Source: Microcoleus vaginatus WJT46-NPBG5 (GTDB lineage: Bacteria > Cyanobacteriota > Cyanobacteriia > Cyanobacteriales > Oscillatoriaceae). From it: DNA of 64,000 nt. Of this stretch, positions 1 through 9,200 are shown one piece after another. A model generated the notes under the pieces. The model saw only the letters and a list, made by a program, of their open reading frames with translations, was not told the DNA's origin and made no database searches. The first letter of the stretch is position 1. The number at the start of each line of letters is the position of its first letter. The stretch lies in the NCBI GenBank assembly GCA_019359355.1, contig JAHHHM010000005.1:1-64000 (forward strand). Direction: 5' to 3'. Both the position numbers and the translations under genes were made by a program.

Positions 1-82
1 ACTGCTTGCACTTATAGCATTGTCTGCCACGACGATGCCCGTTTTTAGCGGTTTGAGTGGAGTGACATTGAGGACATTTCAT
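1..82 (-). CDS. IS1-family transposase (InsA-like), N-terminal end only, cut by window edge
   Basis: Reading the minus strand from an ATG at 82 gives 27 residues before the window ends: MKCPQCHSTQ, then TAKNGHRRGRQCYKCKQ. The CPxC...CYKC pattern with a KNG and a G-R-Q in between matches the zinc-ribbon start of InsA, the short DNA-binding protein of IS1-type elements. That protein binds the element ends and, by frameshift with InsB, gives the transposase. Only the start is visible, so I cannot say whether the element is intact. A purine-rich AGGTGGAG lies about a dozen bases upstream of the ATG. No inverted repeat marking the element end was recognised between here and ribF. Confidence 0.7.
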   Translation of the reverse strand, partial: MKCPQCHSTQTAKNGHRRGRQCYKCKQ

Positions 83-337
83 GACTCTATTGTACTCCAC
101 CTAGCATTACTCTTTCAGCAACGCCCTTTTTCTATGCTTTTTTTTACAAATAATTGAAAAGCACATTATCAATTAATCATTGCCAGTAAGTTTGTCTGTT
201 TAGATTGCGTGCTGAGTGGGAGAGTAGAGGGATGAGGCATTTCTCCCACTGTTCTCTAGTCCCTAGCTCTTAACCCCTAGTCTCTTTCTCCCCATCCCCG
301 TAATGTTTTTATTAATACAATCTTGCCCTATCCCCTC
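83..337. other. Intergenic spacer between IS1-like gene and ribF
   Basis: No gene is seen. The stretch 205-300 is a low-complexity run of CCCTAG/CCCTAAC-type words (agtccctagctcttaacc, then cccctagtctc). Similar words recur near 3117, 5405, 59295, 60885 and 63980, so this is part of a dispersed simple-sequence family in the genome's spacers. Confidence 0.5.
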
Positions 338-1426
338 CTAACAATTAGCCATTAGCAGGCTTCTGGCAGCGATGCAGTCTGCTTGAATTTGATCTTTAAG
401 GGCTTCTATAGAAGGAAATTTTTGTTCGGGTCGCAAAAATTGTTCTAAACTGACGGTTAAAGTTTGGCCGTATAAATCCCCAGACCAATCTAGCAGGTGA
501 ACTTCAACAGTGGGATGCTTGCCTTCTACAGTAGGCCGGCATCCGATGTTCATTACCCCAAATGCCGGCTGATTATCGGCTGTGTGGCAGTCCTTCCAGA
601 CTCGCACGGCATAAACCCCATATCGGGGCAAAAACTTGTCTTGGGGCAGTTGCAGGTTTGCTGTGGGAAACCCTATAGTTCTGCCCAACTGCTGACCGAT
701 GACTACCGGCCCGACAAGGCTATAAGATCGTCCCAAAAGCTTGTTGGCCACTAGCAAGTCACCTTGCTGCAGGGCTTGACGAATGTTTGAGCTGCTAATT
801 CTTCCGCCCTCACAGGTTTTTAGGGGGACAATGGTGACGGTAATGCCATACTTAGCTGCGAAGGCACTTAACTCTTCGACAGTTCCTGCCCGTTTGTGCC
901 CGAAACGATAATCTTGTCCCACGCTGATTTGCGTGGCTTTTAGTTGCCTAACCAGAATGTCTTCAACAAACTGTTGGGGGCTTAAATCAGCCAGTTCTTG
1001 GTTAAAGGGTAGTAATACCAGCTGTTCTACCCCCATTGCCTGCAAACACGCCACTTTTTCATCCAGAGGAGTTAGCATAGGCCGGTGCTGCCCAGTAAAA
1101 AACTCTTGCGGATGAGGGTGAAAAGTGACGACGGTGGCGCAGGGTGCGGATGAAGACCGAGAAGCAGAGGAACTGTTGAACACAGGCGCAGAGAGGTTTT
1201 CTCCCTGACTGCTAGCCAGTTCCCAATTGCTGATTTGCCCTTGCTGCCCCAGTGCCGGCGCAGAATCAGCAAAAGCTTCTGCTGTGACGTAGCTATTTAA
1301 AATAGGCCGCACCACCTGTTGATGCCCACGATGCACCCCATCAAAATTTCCCAAGGCAATGGCAGTTGGCGTTAGCGCTTTTGTTAAAGAGGACAGCACC
1401 CTCAAGCGCTTGAGATTTTGACACAT
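338..1426 (-). CDS. ribF: Bifunctional riboflavin kinase / FAD synthetase
   Basis: Converts riboflavin to FMN and then to FAD in the cytoplasm. The N-terminal FAD-synthetase part has the nucleotidyltransferase motif GNFDGVHRGH (residues 26-35) and TFHPHPQEFF (101-110). The riboflavin-kinase part has GRTIGFPTAN in the middle and the conserved end EVHLLDWSGDLYGQ. At 362 residues it is longer than the usual 300-330. The excess is a Ser/Ala/Gln-rich stretch at about residues 45-96, between the two FAD-synthetase motifs, with no family counterpart that I recognise. The ATG at 1426 places the first strand correctly. It is monocistronic by position; ribD of the same pathway lies 3 kb away on the other strand. 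Confidence 0.95.
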   Translation of the reverse strand: MCQNLKRLRVLSSLTKALTPTAIALGNFDGVHRGHQQVVRPILNSYVTAEAFADSAPALGQQGQISNWELASSQGENLSAPVFNSSSASRSSSAPCATVVTFHPHPQEFFTGQHRPMLTPLDEKVACLQAMGVEQLVLLPFNQELADLSPQQFVEDILVRQLKATQISVGQDYRFGHKRAGTVEELSAFAAKYGITVTIVPLKTCEGGRISSSNIRQALQQGDLLVANKLLGRSYSLVGPVVIGQQLGRTIGFPTANLQLPQDKFLPRYGVYAVRVWKDCHTADNQPAFGVMNIGCRPTVEGKHPTVEVHLLDWSGDLYGQTLTVSLEQFLRPEQKFPSIEALKDQIQADCIAARSLLMANC

Positions 1427-1791
1427 AAAATAAAGATCGCCTGCTTAGCAGATTTTGGATTTTTGTCAAATCTAAAATCTCAATTCAGTTAGCTGACTCA
1501 TGGCAAGTCGGCACTATAACGGACTTTGTTTAGCGCGCTTGATGAAACCTTGAGATAGGACGAAACCATCCCCTAATCATTCTGCCGATAAGGACTGCGG
1601 GTCAGTGGGAGGGTTGAGAAATCCTTACATCCTGATACCATTAATTTGGTGGATAAAACGGCGTTGCTGGAATCTAAATACATCTACGCCGGTTGCAACG
1701 CCCGTGCCTGTGCGTTGAGGAGTTTTGGATAGTCTCCCTAACGAAGCGCGAAGTCCACTTCAGATCGCTGGTGATTGGGTTCAGGAGTCGT
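1427..1791. other. Intergenic region between ribF and the MBL-fold gene
   Basis: About 365 bases without a credible gene. It should carry the ribF promoter (minus strand). I see no tRNA, clear hairpin or repeat in it. Confidence 0.4.
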
Positions 1792-2697
1792 TCAGGCTGA
1801 AACCTTGGCATCCGCCACGGCCTCTGGCTCAGAAGTAGGAACAAACGAGGGAACTAACTGAACTGACTGTCCTTCGCGGGCCATTAAACTGTCGGGGAAT
1901 TGCTGACCCACTTGCTCGGCGATGCTGTCGAGAAAATCATCATTGTGCAGTGGATCATGGTGGAAAATTACCAGTTTTTTCACATTGGCTGCTTTGGCGA
2001 CTTTCACAGCCTCTTGCCAAGTCGAATGTCCCCAGCCGACTTTACTGGATTTTTCTGAATAGTATTCTTCGTCTGTGTAGGTGGCATCGTAGATCATCAC
2101 ATCGGCATTGCGAGCCAGCCACAGGACGTTTTCATCAATGCGATCTGGAAAATGTTCTGTATCACTGATGTAAGCAACCGAACACCCTTGCCAGTTGACG
2201 CGATAACCCATAGCTTCGCCTGGATGGTTTAAAAGGGCAGTTTCTACCAGAACATCACCGATCTGGACGCGCTGACCGATTTCTAAGTTGTTGAAATCTA
2301 GCTGAGCTCCCATGATCTGCAACGGGACTGGAAAGTTCGGGTGGAGCATCTGGTCATTGAGACGCTGCTCAATGGTAGACCCATTGGGGGCGACAGCGCC
2401 ATAAATGTGGAAACGGTTGCCTTTAATAAAGGCCGGTACGAAGAAAGGGAACCCCTGAATGTGATCCCAGTGGGAGTGAGTGAAAAACATATTAGCCTCT
2501 ACCGGCATTTGCGACAGCAGGGATAAGCCTAAAAGCCGTAAGCCGGTGCCTCCGTCAAAAATGAGGCGATTTCCTCCCACCCGCATCTCAATGCATGGGG
2601 TGTTCCCGCCATATCGTACTGTCTCCGATCCTGGACAGGCGATGCTCCCTCGAACGCCCCAGAAGTGAATGGTGAATTGATTTTGCTTGCTAGACAT
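1792..2697 (-). CDS. MBL-fold metallo-hydrolase
   Basis: A cytoplasmic zinc hydrolase of the metallo-beta-lactamase fold, 301 residues. The metal-binding motif is THSHWDHIQG (H74, H76, D78, H79). Further candidate ligands are the His of NHPGEAMGY, the Asp of SDTEHF and the His pair of IFHHDPLH near the end. The arrangement, with an early GSIACPG and GGNTPC, resembles phosphodiesterase/PhnP/RNase Z-like members (COG1235-type) rather than true beta-lactamases. The substrate cannot be read from the sequence. No signal peptide is visible. It has no close partner; the neighbours are ribF on one side and a decayed region on the other. Confidence 0.85.
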   Translation of the reverse strand: MSSKQNQFTIHFWGVRGSIACPGSETVRYGGNTPCIEMRVGGNRLIFDGGTGLRLLGLSLLSQMPVEANMFFTHSHWDHIQGFPFFVPAFIKGNRFHIYGAVAPNGSTIEQRLNDQMLHPNFPVPLQIMGAQLDFNNLEIGQRVQIGDVLVETALLNHPGEAMGYRVNWQGCSVAYISDTEHFPDRIDENVLWLARNADVMIYDATYTDEEYYSEKSSKVGWGHSTWQEAVKVAKAANVKKLVIFHHDPLHNDDFLDSIAEQVGQQFPDSLMAREGQSVQLVPSFVPTSEPEAVADAKVSA

Positions 2698-3432
2698 GGG
2701 TGTTTCTCGCTTTCCTTCCTTAGGCAGTTCATCGGTAAGGTTTTACATCTCGGCACAGTCTATATCATCCAATTTAATCTTGAGATCGGCAGTTGTGCGT
2801 AATTCAACTGAACGGAGGAACTGCAAGCGTGGCTAGATGAAATAGAATGTGCGGGTCCTGCTATCTGCCGCACTTGGGGATGAAGTAGACGACCGAGTTT
2901 GAATGGCAAGGGGTTTTGAAGCAGTTATTACTAGCCTAACCTTCCCGGATGCTCTTTTGTATAGGTGTGGGATGGCAATACTTAAGTCTGCCCTGATGGC
3001 TGCGCTAGATATGCAGACTTGCTGAAGGACTGGGGCTAGATACTCCGTATTGATTAAGTAAATTTTTTTGAATTCAAACAATTTAACAAATTTAGAGAGG
3101 GATGAGGGGAGCTTGGACTAGGGGCTAGAGGAAGTAAGCGGATAAGGGTCAGTTTTTGTTTGATCCGCCGGCAATATTGAAGTCAATGGCTTAAACACTC
3201 ATATTTCTGCTCTCTATTGCCTTGTTCTCGTTGGAAACCGCCCCTACCCCATCTCTCTTTACTGGGCGACTGAGAAGTTAAAACGCTACCGCGGAAAGGA
3301 GAAAGGCGGGGAAATTGCTGGCTAATCGATTAGTTTATAGAAAATCGAAAGATTCGTCCGTGCGGGTTGCCCCTTGCCGGTTTTGCCCTTGTGCCCGTCG
3401 CGCAGATCCAGGGAATTACGGAATAATAGGGC
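2698..3432. other. Gene-poor region upstream of the MBL gene
   Basis: About 735 bases without a supported gene. The MBL-gene promoter should lie at its left end. An 82-codon open frame on the minus strand (2833-3081) has no recognisable domain and is rejected. The stretch around 3100-3135 contains GACTAGGGGCTAGAGG-type simple sequence. The right end runs into the MscS remnant, so the whole block may be decaying DNA. Confidence 0.4.
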
Positions 3433-3910
3433 TTATTGTTGTGCCCGTATGGCGATGCCGGCTCGCTCAAATGTCTGTTTAAGAGGCTGGCGGAATTCTC
3501 GCGCCACACACCAATGCTGTAGTGGTTTAACTTGAATCCAAATGCGGATCACAATCCCCGCTTGGTCAAATTCATCAATTCCCAACGCTTCTGGAGCTTC
3601 GATGAGTTTGTCGTTCTATTCAGGGTCATTGTAGAGTTGGTCAGCCAATGTTTTAATCACAACAAGGGCTTCATCTACATTGGTGTGATAGGCCAGATCA
3701 ACCGTTAGCTCGACCCGCGCCCAATCTTAAGACAAATTCTTGCACAATTGAAATCACGCTGTTGGGAATCGTACTCAGTCGTCCTTCTCCATTCCGCAGT
3801 TGGGTGATCTGCAGATTCATGTATTGGACTAACCCTCCGACATTGCCGACAACAATGACATCACCAACTGCATATTGATTTCTAACAAAATCAAAAATTC
3901 ATCCTAGGAA
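3433..3910 (-). pseudogene. MscS-family mechanosensitive channel, C-terminal remnant
   Basis: Translating the minus strand leftwards from about 3910 gives a typical small-conductance mechanosensitive-channel beta domain: FLG-stop-IFDFVRNQYAVGDVIVVG, then NVGGLVQYMNLQITQLRNGEG and TIPNSVISIVQ. After a one-base frame change near 3739 it resumes as DWARVELTVDLAYHTNVDEAL and ends as REFRQPLKQTFERAGIAIRAQQ with a TAA at 3433. In-frame stops lie at 3899-3901, 3727-3729 and 3616-3618. The transmembrane N-terminal part is missing. With three stops and a frameshift this is a decayed gene, not a sequencing slip. Family assignment rests on the DQYAVGD-like and GxV-type motifs of MscS proteins. Confidence 0.85.
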
Positions 3911-4163
3911 GGTGGCTTTAGCTCAGCTTTTGCCCATCTGCGCTCTTATTTTCCCCGTCGATTGAAGAATCTTTATGACTGTAGTTCTGCCGATTCGACC
4001 TCATAAAACTTAACAAAACTTTTTCCATAAGCACAAACACGCCGGCCCAAATTTTGGTTGTTTCCTAGCAGTGCCGTTCCGATACACTCAGGGGTGGGGA
4101 GAGTGGGGGATGAAGCGAGGGGTAGCCTGTATTGGGATTTCATAGCAAGTTGGGATAAAACTG

Positions 4164-5342
4164 ATGGAAAATTTTCCTGTAGATGCTCAACCGGATACCA
4201 AGGCAACTGTGGCTCATACCGATTCCGATCCTTTAGACCAGATTCGCCCTCAGAGTGCTAGTGCTTTTGATTGCGCGATGATGCAGCGATGTTTCAGCCT
4301 CGCCCGACAGGCTTTGGGTAAAACGGCTCCAAATCCGTTGGTGGGGGCGGTGGTTGTTCGCGATGGCCAGATTGTGGGGGAGGGGTTTCATCCGGGTGCC
4401 GGTCAACCCCATGCGGAGGTGTTTGCCCTGAAGGCGGCGGGGGAACGGGCGAAGGGGGCGACTATTTATGTGAATTTGGAGCCTTGCAATCATTACGGAC
4501 GAACGCCGCCGTGTTCTGAGGCGGTGGTGGCGGCTGGAGTGGCGAAGGTGGTGGTGGGAATGGTTGATCCAAATCCACTGGTCGCTGGGGGCGGAATTGC
4601 GCGGCTGCGGCAAGCCGGCATTGAGGTGGTGGTGGGGGTGGAGGAAGCGGCGAGTCTGCAGCTAAATGAGGCGTTTATTCATCGCATTGTCCACCGGCGT
4701 CCCTTTGGAATTTTAAAGTATGCGATGACGTTGGATGGCAAAATTGCTACGAGTACCGGCCATAGTAGCTGGGTGACGGGGACGGAGGCGCGGAATCAGG
4801 TGCAGCACTTGCGGGCGGCTTGTGATGCGGTGATAGTGGGGGGAAATACCGTGCGCTTAGATAATCCCCGCTTAACCAGTCGTCATGCCGGCGCGAACAA
4901 TCCTTTACGGGTAGTCATGAGTCGCACCTTGAATTTGCCGGCTGAGGCTTATTTATGGGAAACAGAGGCGGCACCAACTTTGGTATTGACTCAGGAAGGA
5001 GCGAATCCTGATATTAAGCAACGCCTGGTGAATAAGGGGGTTGAAGTTGTAGAGTTGATGGCTTTAACGCCGGCTGAGGCGATGGCTTATCTCTACGACC
5101 GGCAGTTACTTTCTGTGCTGTGGGAGTGCGGAGGAACTTTAGCGGCTAGCGCGATTGCAGATGGGGCAGTGCAAAAGATTTTAGCCTTTATCGCCCCTAA
5201 GATTGTCGGTGGCCAAATGGCTCCCTCGCCGGTGGGGGATTTGGGTTTGACAGAGATGGTGAATGCTCTAACTCTAGAACGGGTGAGCTGGAAGCCGGTG
5301 GGGGCGGATTGTGTGGTGGAGGGGTATTTGAAAGGGGCATAG
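4164..5342 (+). CDS. ribD: Bifunctional pyrimidine deaminase/reductase of riboflavin synthesis
   Basis: Catalyses two consecutive steps of riboflavin synthesis: deamination of the pyrimidine made from GTP, then NADPH reduction of its ribosyl group. The deaminase domain (about residues 35-185) has the zinc site H83-A-E85 and EPCNHYGRTPPC (C108, C117). The reductase domain begins near RPFGILKYAMTLDGKIAT and continues to the end. The length of 392 is normal with an extra N-terminal tail of about 35 residues; MMQRCFSLA at about 4281 would be the minimal start. The stretch DPNPLVAGGGI replaces the more usual DPNPxVxGxGI. No other rib gene is adjacent on this strand. Confidence 0.95.
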   Translation: MENFPVDAQPDTKATVAHTDSDPLDQIRPQSASAFDCAMMQRCFSLARQALGKTAPNPLVGAVVVRDGQIVGEGFHPGAGQPHAEVFALKAAGERAKGATIYVNLEPCNHYGRTPPCSEAVVAAGVAKVVVGMVDPNPLVAGGGIARLRQAGIEVVVGVEEAASLQLNEAFIHRIVHRRPFGILKYAMTLDGKIATSTGHSSWVTGTEARNQVQHLRAACDAVIVGGNTVRLDNPRLTSRHAGANNPLRVVMSRTLNLPAEAYLWETEAAPTLVLTQEGANPDIKQRLVNKGVEVVELMALTPAEAMAYLYDRQLLSVLWECGGTLAASAIADGAVQKILAFIAPKIVGGQMAPSPVGDLGLTEMVNALTLERVSWKPVGADCVVEGYLKGA

Positions 5343-5448
5343 GGGATGGGGCACGGGGCATGGTATCAAGACGGTCATTTTATTTAGATAAAAAACATTA
5401 ACTCTAGCCTGCCAACCTCTAGCTTCTAAACCCTTAATCCTAACCCCC

Positions 5449-5504
5449 ATCCCCAATGCCCAATGCCCGATGCCCGATGCCCGATGCCCAATGCCCCATG
5501 CCCT
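5449..5504 (+). repeat. Tandem heptanucleotide repeat (ATGCCCN), eight units
   Basis: Eight consecutive 7-base units run from 5449 to 5504: ATCCCCA, ATGCCCA, three times ATGCCCG, then ATGCCCA, ATGCCCC, ATGCCCT. This is the short tandemly repeated repetitive (STRR) type known from filamentous cyanobacteria. Related GGGCATG/GGGGCAT words occur at 5345-5360, 37571-37595 and 61743-61772. Because the period is not a multiple of three, ATGs occur in every frame just ahead of the next gene. Confidence 0.85.
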
Positions 5505-5513
5505 AATAAAAAA

Positions 5514-6137
5514 ATGCTAGAAATCCTGATTTTAAGTACATTCGTCGGCACCCTTGGCATTGAGGCCGTGATGGCCAGTGGCTGGATGCACCGGCAGCAA
5601 GTTTTGGCCAAGGAATTAGATCGAGAGGAGGATGATATTTTGAGTTTGTATGATGCTAAGGAAAACTATTATATGCCGGTTGATTCTGAGCCATCAAATG
5701 GGATGGGGCAGCAGGTGTCTAAAGATCCTCGGCTAACCGGCTGGGAATATAAAATTGTGCGTGCTAGCTCGAATTTGTTTCGTAATCCAGCTATTTTTCA
5801 GAATTTGTGTGAGGAAGAGTCACAAGCCGGCTGGATATTGTTAGAAAAGCTGGATGATCGGCGTGTGCGATTTAAGCGTCCTTTAGGGATGCGGGAAGTA
5901 ATACAAACTGAGCTGCTTTCTTTCGATCCCTATCGCTCTCATTATGGGCCGGCAACGAGCTGGATGACCTGGGCAGGCGGGTTTGCGGCGGTGATTGCTT
6001 TAGTGTTGCCGGCCTATTTAGGTTTTGTTTTGGTGTCAAATACCTTAGCAAATACACGCTCATCTTCGCCGGCATCCCCACCGCCACTGCCGGCAGCACC
6101 GAGTTTAACTGATCCGGAAAATTCTCCACTGCCGTGA
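5514..6137 (+). CDS. Conserved membrane protein with DUF4177-like domain
   Basis: I choose the ATG at 5514 (MLEILILSTFVGTLG) because the frame upstream is only the heptad repeat. The product is 207 residues. A hydrophobic N-terminus (LEILILSTFVGTLGIEAV) and a second span near residues 150-175 (FAAVIALVLPAYLGFVLV) flank a soluble part with GWEYKIVRASSNLFRNP and EESQAGWILLEKL. That pattern (WEYKxVR...GWxLLEK) resembles DUF4177-type domains of unknown function. The C-terminus is Pro/Ser-rich. It lies 139 bases upstream of hpsA on the same strand; a link to that locus is not shown. Confidence 0.6.
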   Translation: MLEILILSTFVGTLGIEAVMASGWMHRQQVLAKELDREEDDILSLYDAKENYYMPVDSEPSNGMGQQVSKDPRLTGWEYKIVRASSNLFRNPAIFQNLCEEESQAGWILLEKLDDRRVRFKRPLGMREVIQTELLSFDPYRSHYGPATSWMTWAGGFAAVIALVLPAYLGFVLVSNTLANTRSSSPASPPPLPAAPSLTDPENSPLP

Positions 6138-6276
6138 TCGATCTGTTGAAGCCGGTGGGTATTCTGTAGAGTAGATAAGACATTCTTTGGATGGTTGCCT
6201 TCGCTGCTTTTATGAGTTAAGACAGAAGCAGGAGCATCGAGATTCATTTACTGTCATCTGCGTCTACCGAGGACAC

Positions 6277-9200
6277 ATGGCTAAGCACAAATTCAACACG
6301 ACGTTTGCACGCCTACTGCGCGAGATTGTCAAACTCTTCAAAACACTGACTGGCCAGTTCATGCGCTGGTTTTTAAGGACATTTCTCGTTGGGAGCCGGC
6401 GGGGACAGCGCCAAGCTGGATTTGTGCTACCAACCATCGCCTTTATGCTGATGGTTTTGGCTTTGGTCGTTGGCGCTTTAATGTTTCGCACTTTCAATCG
6501 CACAAATCAGGTTATCAGTGAAAGACAACAGCAGGCTATCGTCAATGCCGCCACACCAGCGATTGACCGAGCTAAGTCCAAGCTAGAATACCTGTTTACT
6601 AAAGGTGAGCTTCCCGCTGGGGTACCTAACGAGGAAGAGATAGAAAACTTACTGCTCGATGATAACCGTTATACCTTTCCCGGAGAAGAACGGATTCCGC
6701 TCGATTTGGGTAATGGCCCTGCAACCGCTAATGCTTGGAAGTTTGAGACAGATACAAACGGTGACGGCAAGGTAGATGCAACGACAATTTATACTATCGC
6801 TTCAAGAGCTGAAAGAACTGTTGGGGGCACGATCCAGACAATAAACCCTGGTAATACAGCCTCATCAGCAAATTATTTAAAAAGCGACACCGACAAGGCA
6901 AAATACTTGCTGACTCGCAATGGACCGCTAGCGGCGCAATCTACTAGCACTGACCCAGAGTGTCAGGTTGCCGGTGCTAATAGCCTTCCTGGGTGGTTTG
7001 ATGTTGGTTCGGCGCAGGTCTTTAAGGCGTTTCAAGTTTATGCAGTTACAGTTCCAAATGCAAGCGCTCAATCGCAAATCAAAACGCTTCAATATCAACA
7101 AGATCGAGCTTTTGAGCGGGGTAACAAGTGGGGTGCCTGGTTCCGGTATGACTGGGAACTGTACCCTGGGGATGGCTTGAAATGGAATGGAGCCGTCCAC
7201 ACAGAAGGAACTTTATTTATTGCTTCTGGGAATCAGACAGCACCTGTTGAGTCTGAGTTAATTAGCCAACCAGCGTCTTGTTTTTACAAGCCTGACGCTA
7301 ACTCAAGCATTACTGCTGGGAATGAGTTTGTTCGGGGTCGAATTCGCGATAATAATTTTAATACAGGCAGCCAAAACCTCAATATATATCTTTATGAGGG
7401 TGGTCCTGTAAACTTAAAAGATCCTGGAACTGGAGACAGTAAACAGGATTTTGTTGCTCCCGGTAGTAGCCTTCCGATTGATATTTCCTCAGATCCTTTA
7501 ACGTTGCTAACGAGAAATATAGCTACTCCTAGAACCCTAGCCGCTAATGACGGAGGCGACCAAAATGCTTGGAGAAGAGAAGAAGAGATAGAGACAAACG
7601 AGTTATTAAAAGACTTGGCAGAGAGGATAAAAGTAGGTGAGCGTACCTGTCCTCCTTACGTTGATGACACGTATCGTGCTGATAATCGCTTTGGACCCAA
7701 AGTGAGCAATGGTAAAGAAGTTTGGAATGAGAAAACAGAGCGGTGTGAAAGCAAACCTACTGGGAAATTAGGTACTGTCATTACTGCTGCTGATGAGTCA
7801 GCAACAGGCTTGAAATTAATTCAGGAAGAACCCCCAGAAACTGAACCAGACAATATGGGTCTGGATGGTTACTGGGAGCGACGCGCCCGGAATGAAGGAC
7901 TGCGGATAATTGTTGGGCAGCGCCTAGAATTGGGTAATACCTTTGGCTGGGTTGATGCAACTGAACCTCTTTATCCGCCTGAAAATGGGGCAGCAGGCGT
8001 TAATCCGGGTTTGGGCAATGATCGTCGCAATGAAGGCCGGCAATATCGCACTCTGCGGGATAATTTAGCTGCAGTTCAAACAACTGCGATTTACCATCAT
8101 ACAAATCAAGATGGTTATTTCCCAACTGCTTATGTTGCTACGACTGTTCACCCTGGAACGATTAACACGCTGACGAATAGTTCAACGGTTAAAAAGCCAG
8201 TGGCTAATTTTGCGATTGCTACGCCCAACCCCTTCACTGGTAATCAGTTTGGGAATGACTCTGATGAACTGATTATTGACTTTTTCACAGGGCTAGGAAC
8301 GAATGGGTTAGAGTTTAACACCTACGACGCGGCTAATTTTGCAACGAAGCTAGGTACGAATCAACCTTTAGGAAAAGCTCTGAGAAACTTAGCTTATTTC
8401 GCCGGCGATCCGGAAGGTGCTTTCCTGCCCGTGCAAGAAACGGCAGGCAGTCAAATCCATCCTGACCCCAAATTAACGATGTGGGGGAACTTTTCTAATT
8501 TGCGGGATACCCTAAAGCGTTTGGATGCTGGTACAAGTTACGCGAGCCTCAGCATAGCGGATAAATCTAACATTCATACAGCAGCCGGCACGCTGGGGAT
8601 GCTGGCTTACAACATCAGCTATCTGGAAAAATCTAGTATTCCACCCGCAGACGTTACAGCTTTGGGTGCAGCTTTGGTTGCAGCTTCACCTACTGTAAGC
8701 GCTCCTCCCACACCCGATAAGCTGATTGCAAAACTCCAAGCAACACCGGGAAAAGAGAAGGAAGCTGAGCAAGCTCGAATACTTCACTTAAAAGAGCAAA
8801 TTGCACGTGATCGCACGGATGGGTTTAAAACAACAGGAGGAACTTATTCGTGTACCTTACCAAGCGCGTTAGCTCCACATCTCTGTGCAAAACCACAAAC
8901 CCCTAAGTTCCCTTCCCTTTATTACCTCTTCCCGAAAACCGACCACGCTCATAGTGCCGGCGGCCCAAGCATCTATGTAGACGATGCATATATCAAGGCA
9001 GTCAACGGGACTGCACCAATTTACAAAGTAGTAGAACCAACCGATCCAGGCATTGTACTTAAGCCGAGAACTCCGGCGGGAGCAACCGCGTGGAAGTTAC
9101 CATCCCCGGCGGCGGAGGCGTCTAGCAGTTGTGATACTGATGCAAAACTGAACTTTAATGTAGGTTCTGGCCCTGCATTCGAGTCTAAGAACTATATTCG

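Noticed and set aside
2833-3081. 82-codon open frame on the minus strand
   Set aside because: No recognisable domain, odd composition and a gene-poor, decaying neighbourhood.
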